A DNA stretch of 43,723 bases, from assembly GCA_030612705.1 (NCBI GenBank), contig JAUWNI010000021.1, forward strand, positions 1 to 43,723, read 5' to 3'. The position numbers were made by a program, and so were the translations under genes. Below are positions 31,386 through 40,342 of this stretch, in pieces; position 1 is the stretch's first letter; each line of letters begins with the position of its first letter. The notes under the pieces were generated by a model that was given only the letters and a program-made list of their open reading frames with translations, did no database searches and was not told where the DNA came from. The DNA comes from Phycisphaerae bacterium (lineage in GTDB: Bacteria; Planctomycetota; Phycisphaerae; UBA1845; Fen-1342).

Positions 31386-32618
31386 ATGGACTTTGAGACT
31401 CTGGAAGCGGCAACGCCCGAGCGGATCTGGAAGGCGTTGCGGGCACACCTGCAACCCGGGCGGCCGCGAACCATCCCGGTCGAGGAGGCTCTCGGCTGCG
31501 TGTTGGCCGGCGACGCGCGCTCGGCCCACGATTTTCCCCCGTTCGATCGTGCCGTGAAAGACGGTTACGCGGTTCAGGTGTCCGATTTCGAGCGAGGTAA
31601 GGCCCGGCTTCGCAACGTGGGGCTGGTACCGGCGGGTGTCGAATGGCCCGAGCCGCTCGAAGCGGGAACGTGTATCCGTATCAATACAGGTGCTCCGATA
31701 CCGACCGATGCCGACGCGGTTGTGATGGTCGAGCACTCGCGCGAAGCCGAGGACGGGTTTGTTGAATTCGGCGACGATCCAAAGGTTGGACAATACATCA
31801 ATCGCCAGGCGTCACTCGTCAAGACGGATGAATTGCTGTTGCGCGCGGGGACACGGATCAACGCCGGGACGCTGGCGGCCCTGGTCGCGGGTGGGATCAC
31901 GCGGGTCGAGATTTTCTCCCGACCGCGAGTTGCCCAACTCAGCACCGGCTATGAACTCGTCGAACAGGGCAAGGAGCTCAAAGAGGGACAGATCCACGAT
32001 AGCAACAGCATCGCGCTGGAAGAGTTGATCCGTCAGGTCGGCGGCGAAATAGTGATGTTCGGGCGTTGCCCGGATGATCCGTCGGCGTTGCGGGCCTCGC
32101 TCGAACTGGGAATGGCCAACGATTTGCTATGCGTTACCGGCGGGATGTCCAAGGGCACGCACGACCTGGTACCCCGGTTGCTGGAAGAATTGGGAGTGCG
32201 TTGGCTGATCGCCGGCGCGGCTCTCAAACCGGGTAAGCCCTTGCGGATCGGACGGTCGGAGACGGGGTGTTGGGTGGTCGGCTTGCCGGGCAACCCGGTC
32301 AGTTGCGCGATTTGCTTTCTGTTGTTTGGACGGGTGGTGCTGGAAGGGTTGCAGGGTTTGCCGATCGGCAAGCCGCCGCACATCGCCGGCATCCTCGGAG
32401 CGGACCTGCCGGCCAACGAAAAGCGTCCGATGTACCAGCCGGCCGAGTGGTCGACCGGTTCGAACGGCGAGATTCACGTGTCGCCTCTGGTATGGCGCGG
32501 CTCGGGCGATCCGTTTGGGATGGCGATTGCCAACGCGCTGCTCCATCGAGACGCCGGCGTTCCCGCCGCCCCGCGGGGCGAAACCGTCCATTTCATCCCG
32601 CTCGATTTGCCACGATGA
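31386..32618 (+). CDS. moeA: Molybdopterin molybdotransferase
   Basis: The 410-residue enzyme inserts molybdate into adenylated molybdopterin in the last step of molybdenum cofactor synthesis. PPFDRAVKDGYAV at 51-63 has the conserved acidic positions, GAPIPTDADAVVMVE and TGGMSKGTHD give the MPT/nucleotide and metal sites, and KPGKPLRIG and GLPGNPVS are signature blocks near the C-terminus. The ATG at 31386 starts the family's N-terminal helix; upstream in-frame codons are read from the repeat. No other cofactor genes are nearby. Its TGA overlaps the lnt ATG (ATGA), so the two genes are coupled. Confidence 0.93.
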   Translation: MDFETLEAATPERIWKALRAHLQPGRPRTIPVEEALGCVLAGDARSAHDFPPFDRAVKDGYAVQVSDFERGKARLRNVGLVPAGVEWPEPLEAGTCIRINTGAPIPTDADAVVMVEHSREAEDGFVEFGDDPKVGQYINRQASLVKTDELLLRAGTRINAGTLAALVAGGITRVEIFSRPRVAQLSTGYELVEQGKELKEGQIHDSNSIALEELIRQVGGEIVMFGRCPDDPSALRASLELGMANDLLCVTGGMSKGTHDLVPRLLEELGVRWLIAGAALKPGKPLRIGRSETGCWVVGLPGNPVSCAICFLLFGRVVLEGLQGLPIGKPPHIAGILGADLPANEKRPMYQPAEWSTGSNGEIHVSPLVWRGSGDPFGMAIANALLHRDAGVPAAPRGETVHFIPLDLPR

Positions 32619-34528
32619 AACACACCGCATCGAAGCAGCGTAACGACGATCGGCATGACGGGGCCGCAATGCGCCCGGTCGGCCCGTTATGGCGCGACTT
32701 GCTGCTGATGATCGCGCTTTCCGCGCTCAGCTTCATTTTCCTGTCACTTATCTTCCCGCCCCGCGGCGTCTGGCCGCTGGCGTTTGTCGGCCTGGTGCCG
32801 TGGACGGTCGCGGTCTGCCGCGTGCAACGACCATGGGTGGCACACTGGGGCAGCTTTCTACTCGGGTGGGTGTTCTTCCTGGTGAACCTGAAGTGGCTCA
32901 TGCCGGTGACGGGGCTGGGATTCATCGCGCTGGCGTTCTATCTTGCAATCTATTGGCCGCTGGCGGCGTGGGCCGTGCGCACCGGTCGGCGGGCCGGAAT
33001 CTCGCCTGCCTGGTCGCTGCCCCTCATCTGGGTCGCCTGCGAGTTTCTCCGTGGCTGGGTGATGACCGGATTTCCCTGGCTGTTTCTCGCGCACGCGTTC
33101 TACAAGCAAACCGTATTCATTCAGATCTGCGACCTGATCGGAGCCTACGGCGTCACCTTTATCGTCGCCTTGGTCAACGGCGTGCTGATCGAATGGCTGC
33201 TGTGCTGGTGGCGGGCGGCGGGCGAGAAGCCGCGCCGCGTCAACGCGCTGGTCGGTACCGCCGCGGCCGTGCTCGTACTGCTCGGGAATGTTTTCTATGG
33301 CAAGTACCGGCTGGACCAGGCTGACTTTCGAGACGGCCCGCGCGTCGCTGTCATTCAAGAGGATTTCCTACAGTGGAGTTCGGCACCTTTCAGCCAGGAA
33401 CCTCAATTCGTTATCTTCGCGCGCTATCTTGCACTGGCGGCCGAAGCGGCGCGCGAAGAGCCCGACCTGCTGGTTTTCCCCGAAACCGTCTGGGGCTCGA
33501 CGCAGAACATTGACTTCGTCGAGAAGGAGTTGCAAGCACCCGAGGAAGTGTCGGTCGATACGTGGCAATACGGCAAGCTCTGCCACAACGCCACCTCGGC
33601 GCTCGCCCGGGGGGATTATGCCGCCGTCAATCAGGTCATTGCCCGCTTTGAGCGTGCCCTGAATACCAACATTCGCGCTCACCGGCCGAAGTACGAGCTT
33701 CCGCGCCTGCCGGCCGAGGGCGGCCCACCGGTCACGCTCGTCGTCGGATCCGTGTCACTGGAAACCCTGCCGGAGCAAGCCTATCCGCGGCAGAAACGCT
33801 TCAACTCCGCGCTGGTATACGACAGCAACGGCGAGCAGCGCCGCCAGCGCTACGACAAGATTCACCTGGTCCCGTTCGGTGAGGTGGTCCCGTTCCGCAA
33901 CGCACGCTGCCTCGGGCTGGACCTGCATTGGCTGTATAGGTGGCTCAACAAGCTCAGCCCGTTTAGCTACGGCGGGACGATCGAATACTCGCTTTGGCCC
34001 GGTGAAGACTATACGGTTTTCGACCTCGACATCGGCGACGAGACCGTCCGCTTCGGCGTGCCAATCTGCTACGAAGACACGGTCCCCGACGTGCCCCGCC
34101 AATACGTCTGGGAAAGCGGTCGGCGGCGGGTCGATTTCCTGATCAACATCAGCAACGACGGCTGGTTCCTGCACAGTGAAGAGTTGCCGCAACACCTGGC
34201 GATCTGCGTGTTCCGGGCCGTCGAGAACCGTGTCGGCATCGCGCGGGCCGTCAACACCGGCATCAGCGGGTTCATCGACCCGAGCGGGCAACTCTACTCG
34301 CTGGTCGAAGAAGACGGCCGCACGTACGGTGCCGGACTGACGGGGTATCGCGTCGCGTCGGTCAAGCTCGATGATCGCGGCAGTTTCTACGGGCGTTTCG
34401 GCGACTGGTTTGCCATCCTGTGCGTGCTCGCCACTTCCGCGCTGTGGGGCGGCGCGATCGTGACCCGCTGGGTATTCAATCTCCAAAAACGCCTGGCGGC
34501 TCGACGCGCGAGAAAGCGAGGCGGCTAA
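32615..34528 (+). CDS. lnt: Apolipoprotein N-acyltransferase
   Basis: This 637-residue inner-membrane enzyme adds the third acyl chain to lipoproteins. About six to eight N-terminal membrane helices (about 30-250) precede a periplasmic nitrilase domain with the catalytic triad Glu290 (FPETVW), Lys415 (YDKIHLVPFGE) and Cys485 (VPICYED). A final C-terminal helix follows (about 595-620). The Glu-to-Lys distance is about 125 residues, longer than in the E. coli enzyme, because of an insert around residues 307-370. The window encodes several lipoproteins that this enzyme would modify. It overlaps moeA by four bases; its TAA is the first triplet of a 135-bp repeat. Confidence 0.93.
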   Translation: MKHTASKQRNDDRHDGAAMRPVGPLWRDLLLMIALSALSFIFLSLIFPPRGVWPLAFVGLVPWTVAVCRVQRPWVAHWGSFLLGWVFFLVNLKWLMPVTGLGFIALAFYLAIYWPLAAWAVRTGRRAGISPAWSLPLIWVACEFLRGWVMTGFPWLFLAHAFYKQTVFIQICDLIGAYGVTFIVALVNGVLIEWLLCWWRAAGEKPRRVNALVGTAAAVLVLLGNVFYGKYRLDQADFRDGPRVAVIQEDFLQWSSAPFSQEPQFVIFARYLALAAEAAREEPDLLVFPETVWGSTQNIDFVEKELQAPEEVSVDTWQYGKLCHNATSALARGDYAAVNQVIARFERALNTNIRAHRPKYELPRLPAEGGPPVTLVVGSVSLETLPEQAYPRQKRFNSALVYDSNGEQRRQRYDKIHLVPFGEVVPFRNARCLGLDLHWLYRWLNKLSPFSYGGTIEYSLWPGEDYTVFDLDIGDETVRFGVPICYEDTVPDVPRQYVWESGRRRVDFLINISNDGWFLHSEELPQHLAICVFRAVENRVGIARAVNTGISGFIDPSGQLYSLVEEDGRTYGAGLTGYRVASVKLDDRGSFYGRFGDWFAILCVLATSALWGGAIVTRWVFNLQKRLAARRARKRGG

Positions 34529-34660
34529 CAGTCCGCTGCGAAACCCGGCGCGTCCATAGACCGTAGCGGCCGACCCCCGTGTCGGCCGTAGCACGTCGTT
34601 TTCATCCTAACGTCGGGCACGGAGACCCGACGCTACATGACTTTTGCGGCGGACTCTTAA
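34526..34660 (-). repeat. 135-bp inverted-repeat element, copy 2
   Basis: This is the reverse complement of 11093-11227, the same length to the base, with about 100 bp nearly identical and a more diverged left third. The left end TAACAGTCCGCTGCG supplies the lnt stop codon. The right end GCGGCGGACTCTTAA stops directly before the ATG of the HEAT lipoprotein gene, so the element fills the gap between two genes exactly. Confidence 0.88.
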
Positions 34661-35689
34661 ATGCACATGTCGCGGCGACTCGGCGGTCTGGCGGTAATCG
34701 GCGTTTTGCTTTGCGGGGGATGCCGGAATCCGAATGTGAGCCTCTCGCCCCAGCGGCAAGCTCAACTCGAACACCGGGCGATGTCGCTGTTGCTGCGTGC
34801 CGCGCAAAGCGAAAACGGATTGGTACGAGCCAATGCCATCGAAGCATTGGTGAAACTGGCGCCGGACGAAAATCTGACGCTTTTCCGCGAGGCCGTCACG
34901 TGCGAGGCTCCGCTCGTGCGTTTTGCCGGCTGCGTCGCGCTCGGCCAGGCGCGCGATACCGCCTCGCTCAAGGCGCTGCTGCGACTGATCGACGCTGATC
35001 CCGATCCGCGCGTTCGGCTGGCGGCGGCGTTCGCCGCCGGTCGTTGCGGCGATACGAATTCCGGGCGCGTGCTGGCGATGACGCTGAGCGACCATCCCGA
35101 CGAGAAACTGCGGGCCGACGCGGCGTACCTGATCGGCGAACTCGGCGAACCGAAAGCACTCACACGCCTCAAGCTCGCCGCCGCCCGCGAGAACTCCGGG
35201 TACGTCGTCGTACAGATCGAGTCGGCGATGGCTAAGCTAGGCGACCGCGACAGTCTCGACAAGCTTGTGCAATACACGCTCAAGAGCGACGCGGTCACCA
35301 TTCTGCTGACGCTGCAAACTCTGGTCGAACTGGCCGAGCCGACGACACGCAAGGCCCTGGAATATCGGCTGTACAGCGAGGCCGATTATCTGCAAGAACG
35401 GCTGATCGCCGCCCGCGCGTTGGGTCGGCTGGGCGTCGACGAAGGGTACGAGCTGGCATTCAAATCGCTGACATTTTCAGCGAAAGACGACAACGAAACA
35501 ATGCAGGTCCGCTCGAACGCCGCTCTGGCACTCGGCGCCATCGGCCGGCCCCGCGCTCTGCCGGCGTTGCAACGTCTGGCCGAAAGCGAAGACGACCCGC
35601 GCATACAGGTCGCCGCGTGTTATGCAATCTGCCAAATCACGGCGCGGCCCTTGGCCGCAACCAAAAGGGCATTGACGATTGGGGATTGA
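34661..35689 (+). CDS. HEAT-repeat lipoprotein
   Basis: The 342-residue protein has a lipoprotein-like signal peptide (about 1-20, then Cys21 in LLCGGC; the box is not a perfect match). About six HEAT/PBS-lyase-like helical repeats follow, such as ENGLVRANAIEALVKL near 51, DPRVRLAAAFAAGRCGD near 115, KLRADAAYLIGELGE near 148 and MQVRSNAALALGAIGR near 284. It is probably a periplasmic scaffold. The last 14 residues (about RPLAATKRALTIGD) are read from two dispersed repeats and are unlikely to be ancestral. The start directly follows a 135-bp repeat; a second ATG is two codons further. Confidence 0.8.
   Translation: MHMSRRLGGLAVIGVLLCGGCRNPNVSLSPQRQAQLEHRAMSLLLRAAQSENGLVRANAIEALVKLAPDENLTLFREAVTCEAPLVRFAGCVALGQARDTASLKALLRLIDADPDPRVRLAAAFAAGRCGDTNSGRVLAMTLSDHPDEKLRADAAYLIGELGEPKALTRLKLAAARENSGYVVVQIESAMAKLGDRDSLDKLVQYTLKSDAVTILLTLQTLVELAEPTTRKALEYRLYSEADYLQERLIAARALGRLGVDEGYELAFKSLTFSAKDDNETMQVRSNAALALGAIGRPRALPALQRLAESEDDPRIQVAACYAICQITARPLAATKRALTIGD
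35642..35669 (-). repeat. CCTTTTGGTTGCGGCC module within a gene's 3' end
   Basis: On the minus strand this reads CCCTTTTGGTTGCGGCCAAG, matching the module at 14341, 30481 and 42069. It lies in the last codons of the HEAT lipoprotein gene and is read in frame. Confidence 0.7.
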
Positions 35690-35710
35690 CGATTGACGAT
35701 TGGGGATTAG
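35671..35710 (+). repeat. Heptamer array ATTGACG/ATTGGGG
   Basis: Five 7-bp units (ATTGACG, ATTGGGG, ATTGACG, ATTGACG, ATTGGGG) and a partial sixth run from 35671 to 35710. The HEAT gene's stop codon (35687-35689) lies in the third unit. The complement of ATTGGGG is CCCCAAT, the unit of a cyanobacterial short tandem repeat family (STRR1). Confidence 0.8.
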
Positions 35711-36432
35711 TGCGGGGCTGTGCCGTTGAGAGCACCCACTTTGCACTTTGCACTTTGAACTCTGCACTCTGAACTCTGCACTTTGCACTTTGAGCTCTGG
35801 ACGGGTGCCGTCGCGGGTTGGGACGCCGGCCGTTTCGACGCACCTCTGCCCCAGCCGGCGGATTCGGTCGCTTCCGCAATGGGGCGGCCGCGCTCTTCGT
35901 CGTGCACGGCCGTAAACGACCCCTGCATCAGGTAGCGAATGGGCTTGCTCCAACCTCCCAGCATCTGTAACGAGACGCGCGTCGTTTGCACGCGCAGGCT
36001 GCCGCGCAAACGGTCGCCCGACTCACGGTACAGGGCGCCGATGCCGACCTGTGAAGCAAAACGGCTCTCCCACGGTCCGAATTTGACCCGCGCCCGCAAC
36101 TCGCGGCGGCCAAGCTTGTAATTACGGGCCTTGCCGGCCGGGAGCCTCTCCAGTGCAAGCGACAATTGGAATTCAAATCGCAGCTTGGGACTGAAGAGCG
36201 AGGTCTGTCGGCGCTGCATCGCGATCCAGACCCGACCGTCTTGATCGGCCCACCAATAACATTCCCGCACCTTGATAGGAGAAACGTGCGGCGCCGGCGG
36301 GTCGACCGCCTTGAAATTCAACGAGGCAAACTCCAGCCGTCCGCTACCGGCGCACCCTGTCAGCCAGCACAAAGTGATGAGCGACAACCCCCACCAGCAA
36401 CGCGCTAAACTTGCTGTCAGATCGCCGATCAC
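35707..36432 (-). CDS. Putative lipoprotein with repeat-derived tail
   Basis: The 241-residue protein has a signal peptide ending in lipobox LTGC (Cys27). A predominantly beta domain follows ([19 protein letters not shown], then [21 protein letters not shown]), which I do not recognise. The GTG at 36432 overlaps the glyA stop by four bases (GTGA) and gives a normal signal peptide; an ATG at 36459 would add nine residues and overlap more. The last 35 residues are low-complexity CKVQSS-type repeats read from a heptamer array, so the real functional end is probably near residue 205. It is cotranscribed with glyA. Confidence 0.65.
   Translation of the reverse strand: MIGDLTASLARCWWGLSLITLCWLTGCAGSGRLEFASLNFKAVDPPAPHVSPIKVRECYWWADQDGRVWIAMQRRQTSLFSPKLRFEFQLSLALERLPAGKARNYKLGRRELRARVKFGPWESRFASQVGIGALYRESGDRLRGSLRVQTTRVSLQMLGGWSKPIRYLMQGSFTAVHDEERGRPIAEATESAGWGRGASKRPASQPATAPVQSSKCKVQSSECRVQSAKCKVGALNGTAPH
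35738..35800 (+). repeat. Heptamer array ACTTTGC/ACTCTGA
   Basis: Nine consecutive 7-bp units of the ACTYTGM type run from 35738 to 35800. Because three units make 21 bases, the minus-strand translation has a seven-residue period ([14 protein letters not shown]). The array is inside the coding frame of the lipoprotein gene. Confidence 0.85.
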
Positions 36433-37688
36433 GCGTGCGGAACCGGGAACTGCGCGCATAGCTCGCGGATCTCGTTGCGAAGCTTCTCCGCAACCGCTTC
36501 GTCGCCATCGGCCGACAGAACACGATGAATCAATCCCGCCACCGTGCGCATCTCGCCCTCCTTCAGCCCGCGCGTCGTGAGGGCCGGCGTGCCCAGCCGC
36601 AGACCGGAAGTCTGCGTCGGCTTGCGCTCGTCGAAGGGAATCATGTTCTTGTTGGTGATGATGCCGGCGGTTTCGAGCCAGGCCTCGGCCTGCTTGCCGG
36701 TCAGGTCCGGATGCACGTCGCGCAGGTCGACCAGCAGCAGGTGGTTGTCGGTACCGCCGGAAACCAGCCGATAGCCGTGCGACTGCAACGACTCGGCCAG
36801 TGCCTTGGCGTTGTCGAGGATCTGCTGCTGATACTGCTTGAACTCGGGCTTGAGCGCCTCGCCGAACGCGGCCGCCTTGGCGGCGATGATGTGCATCAGC
36901 GGTCCGCCCTGCGTGCCGGGAAAGATCCACTTGTCGACCAGCTTGGCGTCCTCCGCGCGGCAAAGAATCATCCCGCCACGTGGCCCGCGCAGCGTCTTGT
37001 GCGTCGTCGTCGTGACAAAATCACTGTGCGGGACCGGCGTCGGATGCAGACCTACGGCGATCGGTCCGGCGATGTGTGCTATGTCCGACATCAATCGGGC
37101 ACCGACTTCCTTCGCAATCTCGCCGAACGCCGCGAAGTCAAGCTCTCGCGGGTAAGCCGAAAAACCAGCCAGAATTACCTTGGGCTTGCACTCCAGCGCG
37201 AGTCGGCGGACCTCCGCCATGTCGATCCGTTCGTTCTCGCGGCTGACGCCGTAGGGCACGATGTTGTAAAGGCGTCCGCTGATGTTGACCTTGAGTCCGT
37301 GCGAGAGGTGCCCGCCGTGGGCCAGATCGAGCGAGAGCATGGTGTCGCCGGGGTTCAGGCTAGCCATGTAGACGGCGATGTTGGCCGAAGCGCCGGAGTG
37401 CGGCTGGACGTTGGCGTGCTCGGCGTTGAAGAGCTTCTTGGCCCGCTCGCGCGCGAGATCCTCGACCGCGTCCATGTTCGAGCAGCCGCCGTAGTACCGC
37501 CGACCGGGATAGCCCTCGGCGTACTTGTTGGTGAAGACCGAACCGGTCACGCTACGGACGGCGACCGATACGTGGTTTTCCGAGGCGATCAATTCGAGCG
37601 TGTTCTGCTGGCGCTCCTCCTCGCGTCTGATGATTTCCGCGAGTTGCGGATCCGATTCCTCCAACGACTGAGTAAGAATGTCTTGCAT
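36429..37688 (-). CDS. glyA: Serine hydroxymethyltransferase
   Basis: The 419-residue PLP enzyme interconverts serine and glycine, charging tetrahydrofolate with a one-carbon unit. [10 protein letters not shown] at 32-41, [14 protein letters not shown] at 55-68, QPHSGASAN at 95-103 and the PLP lysine K231 in [14 protein letters not shown] are all standard. The C-terminal [11 protein letters not shown] is intact. Length is normal. The ATG at 37688 is preceded by a 52-base gap to the upstream lipoprotein. It sits among cell-envelope genes, which is not a functional link that I can explain. Confidence 0.96.
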   Translation of the reverse strand: MQDILTQSLEESDPQLAEIIRREEERQQNTLELIASENHVSVAVRSVTGSVFTNKYAEGYPGRRYYGGCSNMDAVEDLARERAKKLFNAEHANVQPHSGASANIAVYMASLNPGDTMLSLDLAHGGHLSHGLKVNISGRLYNIVPYGVSRENERIDMAEVRRLALECKPKVILAGFSAYPRELDFAAFGEIAKEVGARLMSDIAHIAGPIAVGLHPTPVPHSDFVTTTTHKTLRGPRGGMILCRAEDAKLVDKWIFPGTQGGPLMHIIAAKAAAFGEALKPEFKQYQQQILDNAKALAESLQSHGYRLVSGGTDNHLLLVDLRDVHPDLTGKQAEAWLETAGIITNKNMIPFDERKPTQTSGLRLGTPALTTRGLKEGEMRTVAGLIHRVLSADGDEAVAEKLRNEIRELCAQFPVPHA

Positions 37689-37740
37689 TAGATAAGTTCC
37701 TTCACTGTTGCGGTGTTACGAAAGCACGGACATCCGCGCG

Positions 37741-38328
37741 TCACGGGGTTTCGGCCGGACGATCGTCGGCGGGTCGGGCCGCGCCCACCTCCTCCGGCTC
37801 GGGGGCAAACTGTTCCTGGAGCTCGACCAGCAGGGCCCGCTCCAACCGCCGATCGCGCTTGACAAACGTCCAAACCGTGTTCTGGCGGGTTGTGGTGGCG
37901 GCGTCGCGCTCGATCGGGGTTTGACTGGGTGCGTCGCTGATGCGACTTCGCTCGGGTTGAAAGACCTCCTGCCGGGCGGTGTCCTTCCGCTCGATCTCGA
38001 TCCGCAGCCGGGCGATCGCCCCGTCGCCCCGCTTGGCGACCGCCAAATGAGCGACCCGCCGCATCGTCGAGCGGCCCCCGTAAAAGTCCCGCGCGGTTCC
38101 GCTGTCGGATGAGGTCTGATACTCGACCGGTTGTGTAACCAGGCGGCGTGCGTCGGATTCGATGTTGAGCGGGCCGAACTCGCGGCGCAGAATGATCTGG
38201 GCGGTAAGGAAAACATCATCCGGCGATGTCGCCTGGATCACGCGTGCTTGAAAACCACGGTTTTCCAAACCCTGATTGCAACCCGTCAAGCAGAGCACCA
38301 GCGCCGATAAAACACATAACGTTCTCAT
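37741..38328 (-). CDS. Putative lipoprotein
   Basis: This 195-residue protein has a clear lipobox CLTGC (Cys17). A mixed alpha/beta domain follows with VFLTAQIILRREFGPLNIES near 40-58, a basic segment, and a Glu/Arg-rich C-terminus (RRLERALLVELQEQF near 157-171). No family is recognised. It overlaps the upstream TPR gene by four bases (ATGA), so the two are translationally coupled and the protein pair probably acts together in the envelope. Confidence 0.72.
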   Translation of the reverse strand: MRTLCVLSALVLCLTGCNQGLENRGFQARVIQATSPDDVFLTAQIILRREFGPLNIESDARRLVTQPVEYQTSSDSGTARDFYGGRSTMRRVAHLAVAKRGDGAIARLRIEIERKDTARQEVFQPERSRISDAPSQTPIERDAATTTRQNTVWTFVKRDRRLERALLVELQEQFAPEPEEVGAARPADDRPAETP

Positions 38329-40091
38329 TCGGATTCCTTTCCAGGTGTGGACGGTTCGGTTGCGGGCGTGCCGGTTTCAGCCGGCGTTGAGCCGTCGATC
38401 GCGCCGGGTGAAAGCGTCGGCGAGAAGATCACCTTGTGGCGAATCATGTCCGGATAGCGGTAAATGAGCGAGCCTGGTCCGGCCCGTTCGGCCGCTTTTT
38501 CCAGATTCCGGAGCCCCAGTTCGGCTATGCCCGAATGGATTTCCAAATAGCCGAGCAGGAAGCGTAGCTGCGGATCCTCTCTGCGTGAGAGTTGCCTCAT
38601 GAGATCGGCGCGGCGGATGTCGACGATTTCGCCGCCGCCTATTAACACTTCCAGATTGACCTGGAAGCGTGCCAGGTTGGGAAAGCGTTCGAGGCCGTTG
38701 ATCAGGCTGACCGCCGCCGAGACATACTCGCCCGCCGCCAGCAGGGCGTGTCCCTTGCCGATCATCGAAAGTGGGTTGGCCGGATCGAGGACGCGGGCGC
38801 GTTCATAATGTCTGACGGCGTCGTAGTAGTGTCCGAGCTCCATTGCCGCCTCGGCTTTGCGGAGTTCGTCGTTGATCGCGGTTGTGCTCTCGCCCGCGAA
38901 CGTTTGGAGCGGCGCCTCGAACATCCTCGTCAGGAATTCCTCCGCGACCCCGACAGCGCGGGCCTGTCGTTCCATGGAGAGTGTCGGACTCTCCCCGGTC
39001 ACCGTGACGCCGGCAGCGCCCTGCATGTCGGCATACCACTCGGCCTGGGGGTTACGCGACAGTTCTAACGCCAATTGCATGTCGGTGAAGACGTCGCCGC
39101 CCGGTTGCACACTCATGCCGGGCAGGCTCGGGGTGCCGGGCGTTGCCTCACCCTCCGCAAGCAGTCCGATTCCCGGCTCGCCGGGCAGCTCGCTCGGCTG
39201 CTGGAACGTCGGCACGGTCCGCTCGGTCAGCAAGCGCCTTGCATTTTCCCGCATCAAGATGTCAAGTGGTGTTGTCTCATCGAATCGCGGCTCCGGCCAG
39301 ACACGCAGATCGAGCGGGTCTCGGGTACCGTCGGCCGTTGCCTCCGCCTCGTCGAACCCGAGCACGTACGGCTTTATTTCCGGCATATATTCCAGGTTCG
39401 GCTGCAACTGCTGCCCGGAAAGCGGTCCGGGCAACCGCGGCGGCTCAACCACCCCGAAGATCGAACTCGAAAGCTGGGTGTCCAACGGCTGGCCGAGTTT
39501 TTGCGAGGATAACTGCCGCGAAGTGTCGTAAACCTGTCGTCGCACAGGCGATGCGCCGTATTGCTGAAAGCCGCCAACCCCCGGCGCGGCGTAGGCGGCT
39601 CCGATCCCCTCACCGCCCGTATTCCGTGCGGGAATGACCGGTTGATAATCGTAGAAACCACGCAGATAGCCGCCGGTGGGCGCCGTCCGCGCCGGATCGA
39701 AAAAAGCAGTCGGCGACAACCCGCCGCCGGGACTGTAGGCATAGCCGGTACTGATAGAGTCGCGCATGAAGTTCGACAACGAAGAGCTGCCGAGCTCCGC
39801 GTGAAACGCGGTCGGGGAACTGATCGGCGAGAAGCTGCGCAACGACAATCCGCGCCCGATATTGCCGGTCGCATACGGATTGCCGCCGACCAGCGGCGAA
39901 ACCGGGCGGATATAGTTGAAGCGGCTTCCGCCAACCTGCGTGTTCGCATCGAACAGCCGCCCGTCCTGAGCAATCTGCTGCTGGGCGCGCACCTCCCCCG
40001 CTATCAGTATCAGCACGAGTAACGCCACGACGGCGATGCGTGGCACGGCGATCCAACCGATTCGGTGATGTGCTTCATTCAATGTATACAT
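38325..40091 (-). CDS. Secreted TPR-containing protein
   Basis: The 588-residue protein has an N-terminal signal peptide (about 12-36, ending VRA before QQQ). A long Gly/Ser/Pro-rich region follows (about 40-370). Helical tetratricopeptide-like repeats come near the C-terminus (ELGHYYDAVRHYERARVLDP at about 427-446 and GEYVSAAVSLINGLERFP at about 462-479). The last 35 residues are Thr/Pro-rich. It is likely a secreted or periplasmic structural protein. The ATG at 40091 is the first plausible start; upstream frames read through dispersed repeats. It heads a probable operon with two lipoprotein genes and glyA. Confidence 0.72.
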   Translation of the reverse strand: MYTLNEAHHRIGWIAVPRIAVVALLVLILIAGEVRAQQQIAQDGRLFDANTQVGGSRFNYIRPVSPLVGGNPYATGNIGRGLSLRSFSPISSPTAFHAELGSSSLSNFMRDSISTGYAYSPGGGLSPTAFFDPARTAPTGGYLRGFYDYQPVIPARNTGGEGIGAAYAAPGVGGFQQYGASPVRRQVYDTSRQLSSQKLGQPLDTQLSSSIFGVVEPPRLPGPLSGQQLQPNLEYMPEIKPYVLGFDEAEATADGTRDPLDLRVWPEPRFDETTPLDILMRENARRLLTERTVPTFQQPSELPGEPGIGLLAEGEATPGTPSLPGMSVQPGGDVFTDMQLALELSRNPQAEWYADMQGAAGVTVTGESPTLSMERQARAVGVAEEFLTRMFEAPLQTFAGESTTAINDELRKAEAAMELGHYYDAVRHYERARVLDPANPLSMIGKGHALLAAGEYVSAAVSLINGLERFPNLARFQVNLEVLIGGGEIVDIRRADLMRQLSRREDPQLRFLLGYLEIHSGIAELGLRNLEKAAERAGPGSLIYRYPDMIRHKVIFSPTLSPGAIDGSTPAETGTPATEPSTPGKESE

Positions 40092-40103
40092 GTCGGCATC
40101 TCG

Positions 40104-40272
40104 TAGTGCTCTGTCACACCTCGATTGGTGGGTAGCATCGGGTGCCACGGACAAGCGGGCATCGGGTGCCACGGACAAGCGGCAGTTTGCTTGTCCGTGC
40201 TTCCAGCGATGCCTGGCACTGCTCAAGAGCAGTGCCACACCAGCCCATCAATCGATGGCAGACAGAGCAGTA
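40104..40272. repeat. Compound inverted-repeat element
   Basis: TAGTGCTCTGTCAC (40104-40117) faces the degenerate complement AGACAGAGCAGTA (40260-40272). Inside, a 24-bp unit is duplicated in tandem (40135-40158 and 40159-40182), and 40163-40212 is an exact inverted copy of 1907-1956. An extra hairpin CACTGCTC/GAGCAGTG lies near 40219-40235. It sits between the TPR gene start and the SDR gene stop and holds no gene. Confidence 0.82.
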
Positions 40273-40342
40273 GTCTGTTGAGCACTCCTTATTCTAAGCC
40301 CCCCGCGCGATTTTTGCAGCGCCCCCGGACGGTTTGATCCGG

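Noticed and set aside
35671..35800. CRISPR array
   Set aside because: The 7-bp units are directly adjacent with no spacers, so these are simple tandem repeats.
40092..40238. Extended N-terminus of the secreted TPR protein
   Set aside because: It is read from the 50-bp repeat and its tandem copy; the signal peptide starts properly at 40091.
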